Below are positions 34,638-43,654 of a stretch of DNA of 64,000 bases, piece after piece. The notes beneath the pieces are model-generated. The model was not told the origin of the DNA, made no database searches, and saw nothing but the letters and a program-made list of their open reading frames with translations. The translations under genes were made by a program, and so were the position numbers. The stretch's first letter is position 1. Each line of letters starts with the position of its first letter. The stretch is from positions 5,146,001-5,210,000 of the forward strand of contig NZ_CP108474.1 in the NCBI RefSeq assembly GCF_036226445.1, read 5' to 3'. This stretch comes from Streptomyces sp. NBC_01255 (GTDB lineage Bacteria; Actinomycetota; Actinomycetes; Streptomycetales; Streptomycetaceae).

Positions 34638-34678
34638 TTGAGCGTTAAGGTCCGGCCGCAACGGCAGTCGCCCCTGCC

Positions 34679-36241
34679 CTAGTCGTTCGTCTCCTCCTTC
34701 AGGACCGGGAAGCGGCGCGGTGCCAGCGTCAGTAGGGCCAGGAGCGCCAGGGCTGCCGCGCCCGCCGCGCCCAGGTAGACGTAGTCGACCGCCGCGTCGA
34801 CCGCCCGGCGCAGGTGGTCCATGGTCTCGGCGGTCAGGGACGCCGGGGTGTCCAGTGCGCGGGCCAGGGTGTCCAGGTCGGTGCCGCCGCCCAGGCGGGC
34901 CGCCAGGACCCCGTTGGCCACCGCGCCGAAGAGGGCCGCGCCGACGGTCTGGCCGATCTGGCGGCAGAAGAGGACCGAGGCGGTCGTCGTGCCTCTTTCC
35001 TCGTACGGGACCGTCGACTGGACTCCGACGATCAGGGGGAGTTGGAAGAGGCCCAGCGTCCCGCCCAGGAGGAGCATGAGGAGCGCGGGCTGCCACGGTT
35101 CGCCGGGGAACGGCAGGAACGGGAACGCGAGCAGCAGGAGCAGCGCGCCCGAGATGCCGAGGATCGCGGTGGCGCGGAAGCCGATGCGGTTGTAGACGCG
35201 GTTGGAGAGCGCGGCCGTGATGGGCCAGCTCAGGGTCCAGGTGGAGAGGACGAAGCCGGCGGCTATGGGCCCCAGGCCGAGGACGGACTGCGCGTACGTC
35301 GGGAGGAAGACCGTCGGTGCGACCATCAGGAGGCCCAGGGCGCCCAGGGAGAGGTTGACGGCGGCTATCGTGCGGCGGCGCCAGACCCAGCCGGGGATGA
35401 TCGGTTCGGCTGCGCGGCGCTCGATGACGACGGTGAGGGCGCCGAGGGCGGCGGCTCCGCCGAGCAGGCCGAGGGACGGGGCGGAGAGCCAGGGCCAGGC
35501 GACGCCGCCCTGGACGAGCGCGGTGATGAGCAGGGCGCCGGTGGCGAAGACGGCGAGCGCGCCGGCCCAGTCGATCCGGGGCTTCTCGCGGGGCGCGGTC
35601 GTGGTGCGCTTCGGCTCCACCAGGTGACGGGTGACCAGCCACAGCGCGACGAGGCCGACCGGCACGTTGATCAGGAAGATCCAGCGCCAGTCGGCGTATC
35701 CGGCGAGCAGTCCGCCGACCGCCGGGCCGGCGACGGAGGACGCGGCCCACACGGAGGAGAGCCTCGCCTGGATCTTCGGGCGTTCCTTCAGCGGGTACAG
35801 GTCGGCGGCGATCGTCTGGACCGTTCCCTGGAGCGCGCCGCCGCCGAGGCCCTGGACGACGCGGAAGGCGATGAGGGAGGCCATGCTCCAGGCGGCGGCG
35901 CAGAGCAGGGAGCCGATGAGGAAGAGGACGATTCCGGCGATGAGGACGGGCTTGCGGCCGAAGGTGTCGCTGAGCTTTCCGTACACCGGCAGGGTCACGG
36001 TCACGGCGAGCAGGTAGCCGGAGAACAGCCAGGAGAAGACGGCGAGTCCGCCGAGGTCGCCGACGATCTGGGGGACGGCGGTGGAGACGATCGTGCCGTC
36101 GAGGGCGGCGAGCCCCATGCCGAGCATGAGCGCGGCGACGACGGGCCCTCGGCGCGCGGCCGTTCGGGGGTCGGGGGTCGCGGTGGTGGCCGGTGTCCCG
36201 GTCCCGCCCGCTCCCGCCGGTGTCGTGGACGGCTCGGTCAC
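34679..36241 (-). CDS. MFS drug:H+ antiporter, DHA2 (EmrB/QacA) type
   Basis: 520 residues with about 14 membrane segments. Family motifs: LDGTIVSTAVPQI in the first helix (motif D1), GKLSDTFGRKPVL in the loop after helix 2 (motif A), the arginine of RVVQGLGGGALQG in helix 4 (motif B) and VAGPAVGGLLAGYADWRWIF (antiporter motif C). It should export drugs or natural products with proton exchange. GTG 36241 has AAAGGA 8-9 bp upstream; an in-frame GTG at 36265 would add eight residues but has no such site. It is divergent from the ABC exporter at 36443. Confidence 0.93.
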   Translation of the reverse strand: MTEPSTTPAGAGGTGTPATTATPDPRTAARRGPVVAALMLGMGLAALDGTIVSTAVPQIVGDLGGLAVFSWLFSGYLLAVTVTLPVYGKLSDTFGRKPVLIAGIVLFLIGSLLCAAAWSMASLIAFRVVQGLGGGALQGTVQTIAADLYPLKERPKIQARLSSVWAASSVAGPAVGGLLAGYADWRWIFLINVPVGLVALWLVTRHLVEPKRTTTAPREKPRIDWAGALAVFATGALLITALVQGGVAWPWLSAPSLGLLGGAAALGALTVVIERRAAEPIIPGWVWRRRTIAAVNLSLGALGLLMVAPTVFLPTYAQSVLGLGPIAAGFVLSTWTLSWPITAALSNRVYNRIGFRATAILGISGALLLLLAFPFLPFPGEPWQPALLMLLLGGTLGLFQLPLIVGVQSTVPYEERGTTTASVLFCRQIGQTVGAALFGAVANGVLAARLGGGTDLDTLARALDTPASLTAETMDHLRRAVDAAVDYVYLGAAGAAALALLALLTLAPRRFPVLKEETND

Positions 36242-36304
36242 CGCGCAGTTCCTTTCTTCGTACACCTAAATGTTCGCCGACAGGGTCTCACCCGGACCTG
36301 GGTC

Positions 36305-36328
36305 GGAGGAACCCCTAGGGGTAACTCC
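36305..36328. promoter_or_regulatory. Palindromic operator between MFS and ABC exporters
   Basis: A 24-bp imperfect palindrome with the perfect 12-bp core ACCCCTAGGGGT (36311-36322) and flanking GGAG/CTCC. It lies 64 bp upstream of the MFS start in the divergent region. Confidence 0.5.
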
Positions 36329-36393
36329 TCCATGCGGACCAGGGTTCAGTCGTCCCGGCGGAGGATGAGAAGGCCGGTTTTTGATTCTTAACT

Positions 36394-36409
36394 TGGGCTT
36401 ACAAGCCCA
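36394..36409. promoter_or_regulatory. Second palindrome in the divergent exporter region
   Basis: TGGGCTT-AC-AAGCCCA, a 7-bp perfect inverted repeat with a 2-bp centre, 34 bp before the ABC ATPase start, in an AT-richer patch that includes TTGATT. It may be an operator near the promoter of the ABC genes. Confidence 0.45.
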
Positions 36410-36442
36410 CTCACCCTTCCGTCCCACTCCTAGGAGAAGATC

Positions 36443-37231
36443 GTGACTTCGGCTGTGACCATCCCCCGGCACGGGGGTAGCGGAGGACGTACGGCCGTCG
36501 TCGCGCGGGCGCGACAGGTCGTCAAGGCGTACGGCACCGGGGAGACCCGGGTCGTCGCGCTGGACTCCGTCGACGTGGACATCGCCCGCGGCGCCTTCAC
36601 CGCGATCATGGGGCCCTCGGGCTCGGGCAAGTCGACCCTGATGCACTGCCTCGCAGGGCTCGACACCGTCACCAGCGGTGAGATCTTCCTCGACGAGACC
36701 GAGATCACCGGGCTCAAGGACAAGAAGCTCACGCAGCTCCGCCGCGACCGGATCGGCTTCATCTTCCAGGCGTTCAACCTGCTGCCGACCCTGAACGCCA
36801 TCGAGAACATCACGCTCCCGATGGACATCGCGGGGCGGAAGCCGGACGCCGAGTGGCTGCGGCGGGTCGTCGACACGGTCGGCCTCTCCGACCGGCTCAA
36901 GCACCGGCCGAACCAGCTCTCCGGCGGTCAGCAGCAGCGCGTAGCCGTGGCCCGCGCGCTCGCCGCCCAGCCCGAGATCATCTTCGGCGACGAGCCGACC
37001 GGAAACCTCGACTCCCGGGCCGGCGCCGAAGTCCTCGGCTTCCTGCGGCAGTCGGTCGACGAGCTGGGGCAGACGATCGTCATGGTCACGCACGACCCGG
37101 TCGCCGCCTCGTACGCCGACCGGGTCCTCTACCTCGCCGACGGGCGGATCGTGGACGAGATGGAGCGGCCCACCGCCGACGCCGTCCTCGACCGCATGAA
37201 GGACTTCGACGCGCGCGGGCGGACGTCATGA
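36443..37231 (+). CDS. ABC exporter ATPase, MacB/LolD-like
   Basis: 262 residues. Walker A GPSGSGKST, Q-loop FIFQAFNLLPTLNA, signature LSGGQQQR, Walker B EIIFGDEP and the switch histidine in VMVTHD are all present. The TGETRVVALDSV opening and the LPTLNAIENI phrase are typical of MacB/LolD-type ATPases, which pair with FtsX-fold permeases. GTG 36443 has AGGAGA 6-7 bp upstream. The stop overlaps the permease ATG by 4 bp (37228-37231). Confidence 0.95.
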   Translation: MTSAVTIPRHGGSGGRTAVVARARQVVKAYGTGETRVVALDSVDVDIARGAFTAIMGPSGSGKSTLMHCLAGLDTVTSGEIFLDETEITGLKDKKLTQLRRDRIGFIFQAFNLLPTLNAIENITLPMDIAGRKPDAEWLRRVVDTVGLSDRLKHRPNQLSGGQQQRVAVARALAAQPEIIFGDEPTGNLDSRAGAEVLGFLRQSVDELGQTIVMVTHDPVAASYADRVLYLADGRIVDEMERPTADAVLDRMKDFDARGRTS

Positions 37232-39804
37232 CCGTCCTCAAGACCTCCCTGCGCAACTTCCTCGCGCACAAGGGGCGCATGGCGCTCTCCGCCGTCGCCG
37301 TCCTCCTCTCCGTCGCGTTCGTCTCGGGGACCCTCGTCTTCACCGACACGATGAACACGACGTTCGACAAGCTCTTCGCGGCGACCGCCTCCGACGTCAC
37401 CATCAGCCCGAAGAGCGCGGACGCGACCGAGGCAGCCCCGCAGACCGGCCGCCCCGAGACCCTCCCCGCCTCGCTCGTCGAGCAGGTGAGGAAGGCGGAG
37501 GGCGTCGAGACCGCCCAGGGCGGCGTCGCCTCCGTCAGCGTCACCGTCGTCAACGCCGAGAACGAGAACGTCGGGCCCACCAGCGGCGCCCCGACGATCG
37601 CCATCAACTGGAGCCCGAACGAACTCCGTTCGATGGAGCTCGTCTCCGGCCACGAACCGCGCGGCCCCACCGACGTCGTCGTCGACAGCGCCACCGTCGA
37701 GAAGCACGGCCTGAAGATCGGCGACGAGCTGCGGACCATCGCCGTCGACGGCGACTTCACCGCGCGGATCTCCGGCATCGTCGACTTCAAGGCCACCAAC
37801 CCCGGCGCCACGCTCGTCTACTTCGACACCGCCACCGCGCAGCGCGAACTCCTCGGCAAGGAAGGCCTGTTCACGCAGGTCGCCGTCGACGCGAAGCCCG
37901 GTGTCAGCGCCGACGCGCTCAAGGCGAACATCGCCGCGACCGTCGGGGGCGACGGCTACAAGCTCCAGACGGCCGCCGAGGCCGCCGACGCGGGCCGCGA
38001 GAGCATCGCCGGACTGCTCGACGTCATGAAGTACGCGATGCTCGGCTTCGCCGGGATCGCCTTCCTCGTCGGCATCTTCCTCATCGTCAACACCTTCTCC
38101 ATGCTGGTCGCCCAGCGCACCCGCGAGATCGGCCTCATGCGGGCCATCGGCTCCAGCCGCAAGCAGGTCAACCGCTCCGTCCTCGTCGAGGCGTTTCTCC
38201 TCGGGATCGTCGGCTCGGTCGCCGGCGTCGCGGCGGGCGTCGGGCTCGCCGTGGGCCTCATGAAGCTCATGTCCTCGATGGGCATGGAGCTCTCCACCCG
38301 CGACCTCACCGTCGCGTGGACGACCCCCGTCGTCGGCCTCGCCCTCGGCATCGTCGTCACCGTCCTCGCCGCCTACATCCCGGCGCGCCGGGCCGGCAAG
38401 GTCTCCCCGATGGCCGCCCTCCGTGACGCCGGCACGCCCGCCGACGGGAAGGCCGGACGGGTCCGGGGCGTCCTCGGCCTCGCTTTCACCGCCGCCGGAG
38501 CCGCCGCCCTGTGGGCTGCGACCCGCGCCGACGAGGCCGGTCCCGGCTCGCTCTGGCTCGGCCTCGGCGTCGTCCTCTCCCTCCTCGGCTTCATCGTCAT
38601 CGGCCCGCTCCTCGCGGGCGTGGTGGTCCGTGCCCTCGGCGTCGTCGTCCTGCGGGTCTTCGGCCCGGTCGGCCGGATGGCCGAGCGCAACGCCCTGCGC
38701 AACCCGCGCCGCACCGGCGCCACCGCCGCCGCCCTGATGATCGGCCTCGCCCTCGTCGCCGGCCTCTCGGTGGTCGGCTCCTCGATGGTCGCCTCGGCCA
38801 CGCAGGAGCTGGACCGCTCCGTCGGCGCCGACTACATCGTCCGGTCCAACACCGGTCAGCCGATCGTGCCGCAGGCGCAGGCCGCCCTGGAGAAGGTCCC
38901 CGCCCTCGACCACGTCACCGAGTACAAGTCGGTCGACGTCACGATCACCGACCCGCGCGGCCGGACCACGACGGCCGACCTGGCCGCCACCGACCCGACG
39001 TACACGAAGGACCTCCGCCGCGAGGTCACCTCCGGCACGCTCGCCGGCGCCTACGGCGCGGACGCGATGTCCGTCGGCAGCGACTACGCCACCGAGCACG
39101 GCGTGAAGGTCGGCGACGTGATGACCGTCGCCTTCAAGGGCGGCGAGACGGCGAAGCTCAAGGTCGCGGCCATCACCGCGGACATCGGCCAGGTCGACAA
39201 GGGCGCGATGTACACCAACGTCACCACGGTCGCCCGGTACGTCCCCGCCGACCGGATGCCGAAGAGCCTGCTGATCCTCGCCAGCGCGAAGGACGGCCAG
39301 GAGACCCAGGCGTACGAAGCGGTCAAGGACGCCCTCGCGCCCTACCCGCAGTACAAGGCCAGCAACCAGGCCGACTACAAGGAGGACCTCAAGAGCCAGG
39401 TCGGCCAGCTCCTCAACATCGTGTACGGGCTCCTCGCCCTCGCGATCGTCGTGGCGATCCTCGGTGTCGTGAACACCCTGGCCCTCTCGGTGGTCGAGCG
39501 GACCCGCGAGATCGGCCTCATGCGGGCCATCGGCCTCTCCCGCCGCCAGCTGCGCCGCATGATCCGCCTGGAGTCCGTGGTCATCGCCCTCTTCGGCGCC
39601 CTTCTGGGCCTCGGCCTGGGCATGGGCTGGGGCACGGCCGCCCAGAAGCTGCTCGCCCTGGAGGGCCTCGGCGTCCTGGAGATCCCCTGGCCGACGATCA
39701 TCACGGTGTTCGTCGGCTCGGCCTTCGTGGGCCTCTTCGCGGCCCTCGTCCCGGCCTTCCGGGCCGGCCGGATGAACGTCCTGAACGCGATCGCGAGCGA
39801 GTAG
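37228..39804 (+). CDS. ABC exporter permease with two FtsX/MacB domains
   Basis: 858 residues. One N-terminal membrane segment (about 18-38), a large extracellular MacB-core-like domain (about 40-260), three segments with the FtsX phrase AQRTREIGLMRAIGSSRKQV, a central hydrophobic pair, a second extracellular domain and three more segments with VERTREIGLMRAIGLSRRQL. The duplicated layout is usual in actinobacteria. Partner of the ATPase just upstream, with which it overlaps by 4 bp. Likely exports or extracts a lipid, peptide or antibiotic; the substrate is unknown. Terminator at 39821-39863. Confidence 0.93.
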   Translation: MTVLKTSLRNFLAHKGRMALSAVAVLLSVAFVSGTLVFTDTMNTTFDKLFAATASDVTISPKSADATEAAPQTGRPETLPASLVEQVRKAEGVETAQGGVASVSVTVVNAENENVGPTSGAPTIAINWSPNELRSMELVSGHEPRGPTDVVVDSATVEKHGLKIGDELRTIAVDGDFTARISGIVDFKATNPGATLVYFDTATAQRELLGKEGLFTQVAVDAKPGVSADALKANIAATVGGDGYKLQTAAEAADAGRESIAGLLDVMKYAMLGFAGIAFLVGIFLIVNTFSMLVAQRTREIGLMRAIGSSRKQVNRSVLVEAFLLGIVGSVAGVAAGVGLAVGLMKLMSSMGMELSTRDLTVAWTTPVVGLALGIVVTVLAAYIPARRAGKVSPMAALRDAGTPADGKAGRVRGVLGLAFTAAGAAALWAATRADEAGPGSLWLGLGVVLSLLGFIVIGPLLAGVVVRALGVVVLRVFGPVGRMAERNALRNPRRTGATAAALMIGLALVAGLSVVGSSMVASATQELDRSVGADYIVRSNTGQPIVPQAQAALEKVPALDHVTEYKSVDVTITDPRGRTTTADLAATDPTYTKDLRREVTSGTLAGAYGADAMSVGSDYATEHGVKVGDVMTVAFKGGETAKLKVAAITADIGQVDKGAMYTNVTTVARYVPADRMPKSLLILASAKDGQETQAYEAVKDALAPYPQYKASNQADYKEDLKSQVGQLLNIVYGLLALAIVVAILGVVNTLALSVVERTREIGLMRAIGLSRRQLRRMIRLESVVIALFGALLGLGLGMGWGTAAQKLLALEGLGVLEIPWPTIITVFVGSAFVGLFAALVPAFRAGRMNVLNAIASE

Positions 39805-39820
39805 CGGTACGTGTACCCGA

Positions 39821-39863
39821 GCGGCCCCGGTGGACCCCCGAAAGGGGTGTACGCCGGGGCCGC
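39821..39863 (+). terminator. Terminator of the ABC exporter operon
   Basis: GCGGCCCCGG (39821-39830) pairs with 39854-39863, and inside it ACCCC pairs with GGGGT around CGAAA (39834-39848). It lies 17 bp after the permease stop. Confidence 0.75.
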
Positions 39864-40010
39864 ACCGCGTCGCCGCCCGGTGTTTCGGAAGCGACTGTCG
39901 TTGCCCCGTCGTACGCTGGGCACCCCGGCCCGTTCGACGTGTCGGGCTGTTCGCGTTGTCCGCCCCCGCGCCACCGCGCCCCGTACTCCGAACCCGGGAT
40001 GGAAAGCTCC

Positions 40011-43000
40011 ATGAGCCTGCACGGCCTGCTTGATGTAGTCGTCAAGGACGCGGCCCTCGCCGAGGCGGTGAAGGCCGCCGCCGACGGGAACCGCCCGCAC
40101 GTCGACCTGGTCGGGCCCGCCGCCGCGCGGCCGTTCGCCGTCGCCGCGCTCGCCCGTGACTCGGGGCGCCCGGTCCTGGCCGTCACGGCGACCGGGCGGG
40201 AGGCCGAGGACCTGGCCGCCGCGCTCCGCTCGCTCCTCGACCCCGACACGGTCGCCGAGTACCCCTCCTGGGAGACCCTGCCGCACGAGCGGCTCTCGCC
40301 CCGCTCCGACACCGTCGGCCGCCGCCTCGCCGTACTGCGCCGCCTCGCGCACCCGCGCGACGACGACCCGGCCGCCGGCCCCGTGAGCGTGGTCGTCGCG
40401 CCGATCCGCTCCGTGCTCCAGCCGCAGGTCAAGGGCCTCGGCGACCTGGAGCCGGTGGCGCTGCGCAGCGGCCAGAGCGCGGATCTGAACGAGATCGTCG
40501 AGGGCCTGGCGGCCGCCGCGTACTCCCGGGTCGAGCTCGTCGAGAAGCGCGGCGAGTTCGCCGTGCGCGGCGGCATCCTGGACGTCTTCCCGCCCACCGA
40601 GGAGCACCCGCTCCGCATCGAGTTCTGGGGCGACGACGTCGAGGAGATCCGCTACTTCAAGGTGGCGGACCAGCGCTCCCTCGAAGTCGCCGAGCACGGC
40701 CTGTGGGCGCCGCCCTGCCGCGAGCTGCTCCTCACCGACTCCGTACGGGAACGGGCCAGGGCACTGGCCGAGGCCCACCCCGAGCTGGGCGAGCTCCTCA
40801 ACAAGATCGCGGAGGGCATCGCGGTCGAGGGCATGGAGTCCCTCGCCCCGGTCCTCGTCGACGACATGGAGCTGCTGCTCGACGTGCTGCCGAAGGGCTC
40901 CATGGCCGTGGTCTGCGACCCGGAGCGGGTCAGGACCCGGGCCTCGGACCTGGTCGCGACGTCGCAGGAGTTCCTCCAGGCCTCCTGGGCGGCGACCGCC
41001 GGCGGCGGCGAGGCCCCGATCGACGTCGGCGCGGCCTCCCTGTGGGGGATCGCGGACGTCCGCGACCGGGCGCGCGAGCTGGGCATCGCCTGGTGGTCGG
41101 TGGCGCCGTTCGCGGCGGACGAGGTCCTGTCCGGCGACACCCTCGTCCTCGGCATGCGCGCCCCGGAGTCGTACCGCGGCGACACCGCCCGCGCGCTCGC
41201 CGACACCAAGGGCTGGCTGGCCGACGGCTGGCGGACGGTGTACGTGACGGAGGCCCACGGCCCCGCGACCCGTACGGTCGAGGTCCTCGGCGGCGAGGGC
41301 ATCGCCGCCCGCCTCGACGCGGACCTCGCCGAGATCTCCCCGTCCGTCGTGCACGTGTCGACCGGCTCCATCGACTTCGGCTTCGTCGACCCGGCGCTCA
41401 AGCTCGCCGTCCTCACCGAGACCGACCTGTCCGGCCAGAAGGCGGCCGGCAAGGACGGCCAGCGGATGCCGGCCAAGCGCCGCAAGACGATCGACCCGCT
41501 GACCCTGGAGGTCGGCGACTACATCGTGCACGAGCAGCACGGCGTCGGCCGGTACGTGGAGATGGTCCAGCGGACCGTGCAGGGCGCGACCCGCGAGTAC
41601 CTCCTCGTCGAGTACGCCCCCGCCAAGCGCGGCCAGCCCGGCGACCGGCTGTACATCCCGACCGACCAGCTGGAGCAGGTCACCAAGTACGTCGGCGGCG
41701 AGGCCCCGACGCTGCACCGGCTCGGCGGCGCGGACTGGACGAAGACGAAGGCGCGCGCGAAGAAGGCCGTCAAGGAGATCGCCGCCGACCTGATCAAGCT
41801 GTACTCGGCGCGGATGGCGGCCCCCGGGCACGCCTTCGGCCAGGACACCCCGTGGCAGCGCGAGCTGGAGGACGCCTTCCCGTACGCGGAGACCCCCGAC
41901 CAGCTGTCCACGATCGCCGAGGTCAAGGAGGACATGGAGAAGACGGTCCCCATGGACCGGCTGATCTGCGGCGACGTCGGCTACGGCAAGACGGAGATCG
42001 CGGTACGGGCCGCGTTCAAGGCGGTCCAGGACGGCAAGCAGGTCGCCGTCCTCGTCCCGACGACGCTGCTCGTGCAGCAGCACTTCGGCACGTTCAGCGA
42101 GCGCTACTCGCAGTTCCCGGTGAACGTGCGGGCGCTGTCCCGCTTCCAGTCCGACACCGAGGCGAAGGCGACCCTGGAGGGGATGCGGGAGGGCGCGGTC
42201 GACGTCGTCATCGGCACCCACCGACTCTTCGCCTCCGAGACGAAGTTCAAGGACCTGGGCCTGGTCATCGTCGACGAGGAGCAGCGCTTCGGCGTCGAGC
42301 ACAAGGAGCAGCTGAAGAAGCTCCGCGCCAACGTCGACGTGCTGACGATGTCGGCCACCCCGATTCCCCGTACGCTCGAAATGGCGGTGACGGGCATCCG
42401 CGAGATGTCGACGATCACCACCCCGCCGGAGGAGCGGCACCCGGTCCTCACCTTCGTCGGCCCGTACGAGGAGAAGCAGATCGGCGCGGCGATCCGCCGT
42501 GAACTCCTGCGCGAGGGCCAGGTCTTCTACATCCACAACCGTGTCGACTCCATCGACCGCGCGGCCGCCCGCCTCCGGGAGATCGTGCCGGAGGCGCGGA
42601 TCGCGACCGCCCACGGCCAGATGTCGGAATCGGCCCTGGAGCAGGTCGTCGTCGACTTCTGGGAGAAGAAGTTCGACGTGCTGGTCTCGACGACGATCGT
42701 CGAGTCCGGCATCGACATCTCCAACGCGAACACCCTCATCGTGGAGCGCGGCGACAACTTCGGCCTGTCGCAGCTCCACCAGCTCCGCGGCCGCGTCGGC
42801 CGTGGCCGCGAGCGCGGCTACGCCTACTTCCTGTACCCGCCGGAGAAGCCGCTGACGGAGACCGCGCACGAGCGGCTCGCGACGATCGCCCAGCACACCG
42901 AGATGGGCGCGGGCATGTACGTGGCGATGAAGGACCTGGAGATCCGCGGCGCGGGCAACCTCCTCGGCGGCGAGCAGTCCGGCCACATCGCGGGCGTCGG

Positions 43001-43541
43001 CTTCGACCTGTACGTCCGCATGGTCGGCGAGGCGGTCGCGGACTACCGGGCGCAGATGGAGGGCGGCGTGGAGGAGGAGGCGCCGCTGGAGGTCAAGATC
43101 GAGCTGCCGGTCGACGCCCACATGCCGCACGACTACGCGCCGGGGGAGCGGCTGCGCCTTCAGGCGTACCGCTCGATCGCCTCCGCGAACTCGGAGGAGG
43201 ACATCAGGGCCGTACGCGAGGAACTCACCGACCGGTACGGCAAGTTGCCGGAGCCGGTGGAGAACCTGCTCCTGGTGGCGGGCCTGCGGATGCTGGCGCG
43301 CGCGTGCGGCGTCGGCGAGATCGTCCTCCAGGGCCCGAACATCCGCTTCGCGCCGGTGGAGTTGAGGGAGTCGCAGGAGCTGCGCCTGAAGCGGTTGTAC
43401 CCGCGCACGGTCATCAAGCCAGCGGTCCACCAGATCCTGGTGCCGCGCCCGACGTCGGGCAAGATCGGCGGGAAGCCGGTGGTGGGGCGCGAACTGCTCG
43501 CGTGGACGGGCGAGTTCCTCACGACGATCCTCGGCTCGTAG
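40011..43541 (+). CDS. mfd: Transcription-repair coupling factor
   Basis: 1176 residues. Removes RNA polymerase stalled at DNA damage and recruits UvrA. Domains in order: UvrB-like part (to about 350), degenerate middle domain, RNA-polymerase-interacting domain (IDPLTLEVGDYIVHEQHGVG near 500), the helicase motor with Walker A GDVGYGKTE, DEEQRFG box and SATPIPRT, the TRG motif SGIDISNANTLIVERGDNFG, and the C-terminal regulatory domain. ATG 40011 (MSLHGLLDVV) is chosen; ATG 39999 would add four residues. Ribosome binding site weak (GGAAAG). Long minus-strand frames opposite it are shadows. Confidence 0.96.
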   Translation: MSLHGLLDVVVKDAALAEAVKAAADGNRPHVDLVGPAAARPFAVAALARDSGRPVLAVTATGREAEDLAAALRSLLDPDTVAEYPSWETLPHERLSPRSDTVGRRLAVLRRLAHPRDDDPAAGPVSVVVAPIRSVLQPQVKGLGDLEPVALRSGQSADLNEIVEGLAAAAYSRVELVEKRGEFAVRGGILDVFPPTEEHPLRIEFWGDDVEEIRYFKVADQRSLEVAEHGLWAPPCRELLLTDSVRERARALAEAHPELGELLNKIAEGIAVEGMESLAPVLVDDMELLLDVLPKGSMAVVCDPERVRTRASDLVATSQEFLQASWAATAGGGEAPIDVGAASLWGIADVRDRARELGIAWWSVAPFAADEVLSGDTLVLGMRAPESYRGDTARALADTKGWLADGWRTVYVTEAHGPATRTVEVLGGEGIAARLDADLAEISPSVVHVSTGSIDFGFVDPALKLAVLTETDLSGQKAAGKDGQRMPAKRRKTIDPLTLEVGDYIVHEQHGVGRYVEMVQRTVQGATREYLLVEYAPAKRGQPGDRLYIPTDQLEQVTKYVGGEAPTLHRLGGADWTKTKARAKKAVKEIAADLIKLYSARMAAPGHAFGQDTPWQRELEDAFPYAETPDQLSTIAEVKEDMEKTVPMDRLICGDVGYGKTEIAVRAAFKAVQDGKQVAVLVPTTLLVQQHFGTFSERYSQFPVNVRALSRFQSDTEAKATLEGMREGAVDVVIGTHRLFASETKFKDLGLVIVDEEQRFGVEHKEQLKKLRANVDVLTMSATPIPRTLEMAVTGIREMSTITTPPEERHPVLTFVGPYEEKQIGAAIRRELLREGQVFYIHNRVDSIDRAAARLREIVPEARIATAHGQMSESALEQVVVDFWEKKFDVLVSTTIVESGIDISNANTLIVERGDNFGLSQLHQLRGRVGRGRERGYAYFLYPPEKPLTETAHERLATIAQHTEMGAGMYVAMKDLEIRGAGNLLGGEQSGHIAGVGFDLYVRMVGEAVADYRAQMEGGVEEEAPLEVKIELPVDAHMPHDYAPGERLRLQAYRSIASANSEEDIRAVREELTDRYGKLPEPVENLLLVAGLRMLARACGVGEIVLQGPNIRFAPVELRESQELRLKRLYPRTVIKPAVHQILVPRPTSGKIGGKPVVGRELLAWTGEFLTTILGS

Positions 43542-43605
43542 CTCCGTGGGCGTCCCCGGTCCGGCAGCGAGTCCTTCGTCGACCGGCTGACGCGCCGTCT
43601 CCAGC

Positions 43606-43646
43606 GCGCGGCGCCCCCCCGAGCCGTAGGGGGCGGGGCGCCGCGC
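43606..43646. terminator. Bidirectional terminator between mfd and the GDSL gene
   Basis: GCGCGGCGCCCCCCC (43606-43620) pairs with 43629-43646 with small bulges, loop 8 nt. It lies between convergent genes. Confidence 0.75.
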
Positions 43647-43654
43647 CGCGGGGA

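Noticed and set aside
39375..43430. A 1351-codon open frame on the minus strand opposite mfd
   Set aside because: It is the high-GC shadow of mfd; it is Arg/Asp/Val low-complexity, lacks family motifs, while mfd has all of its motifs in the other frame.
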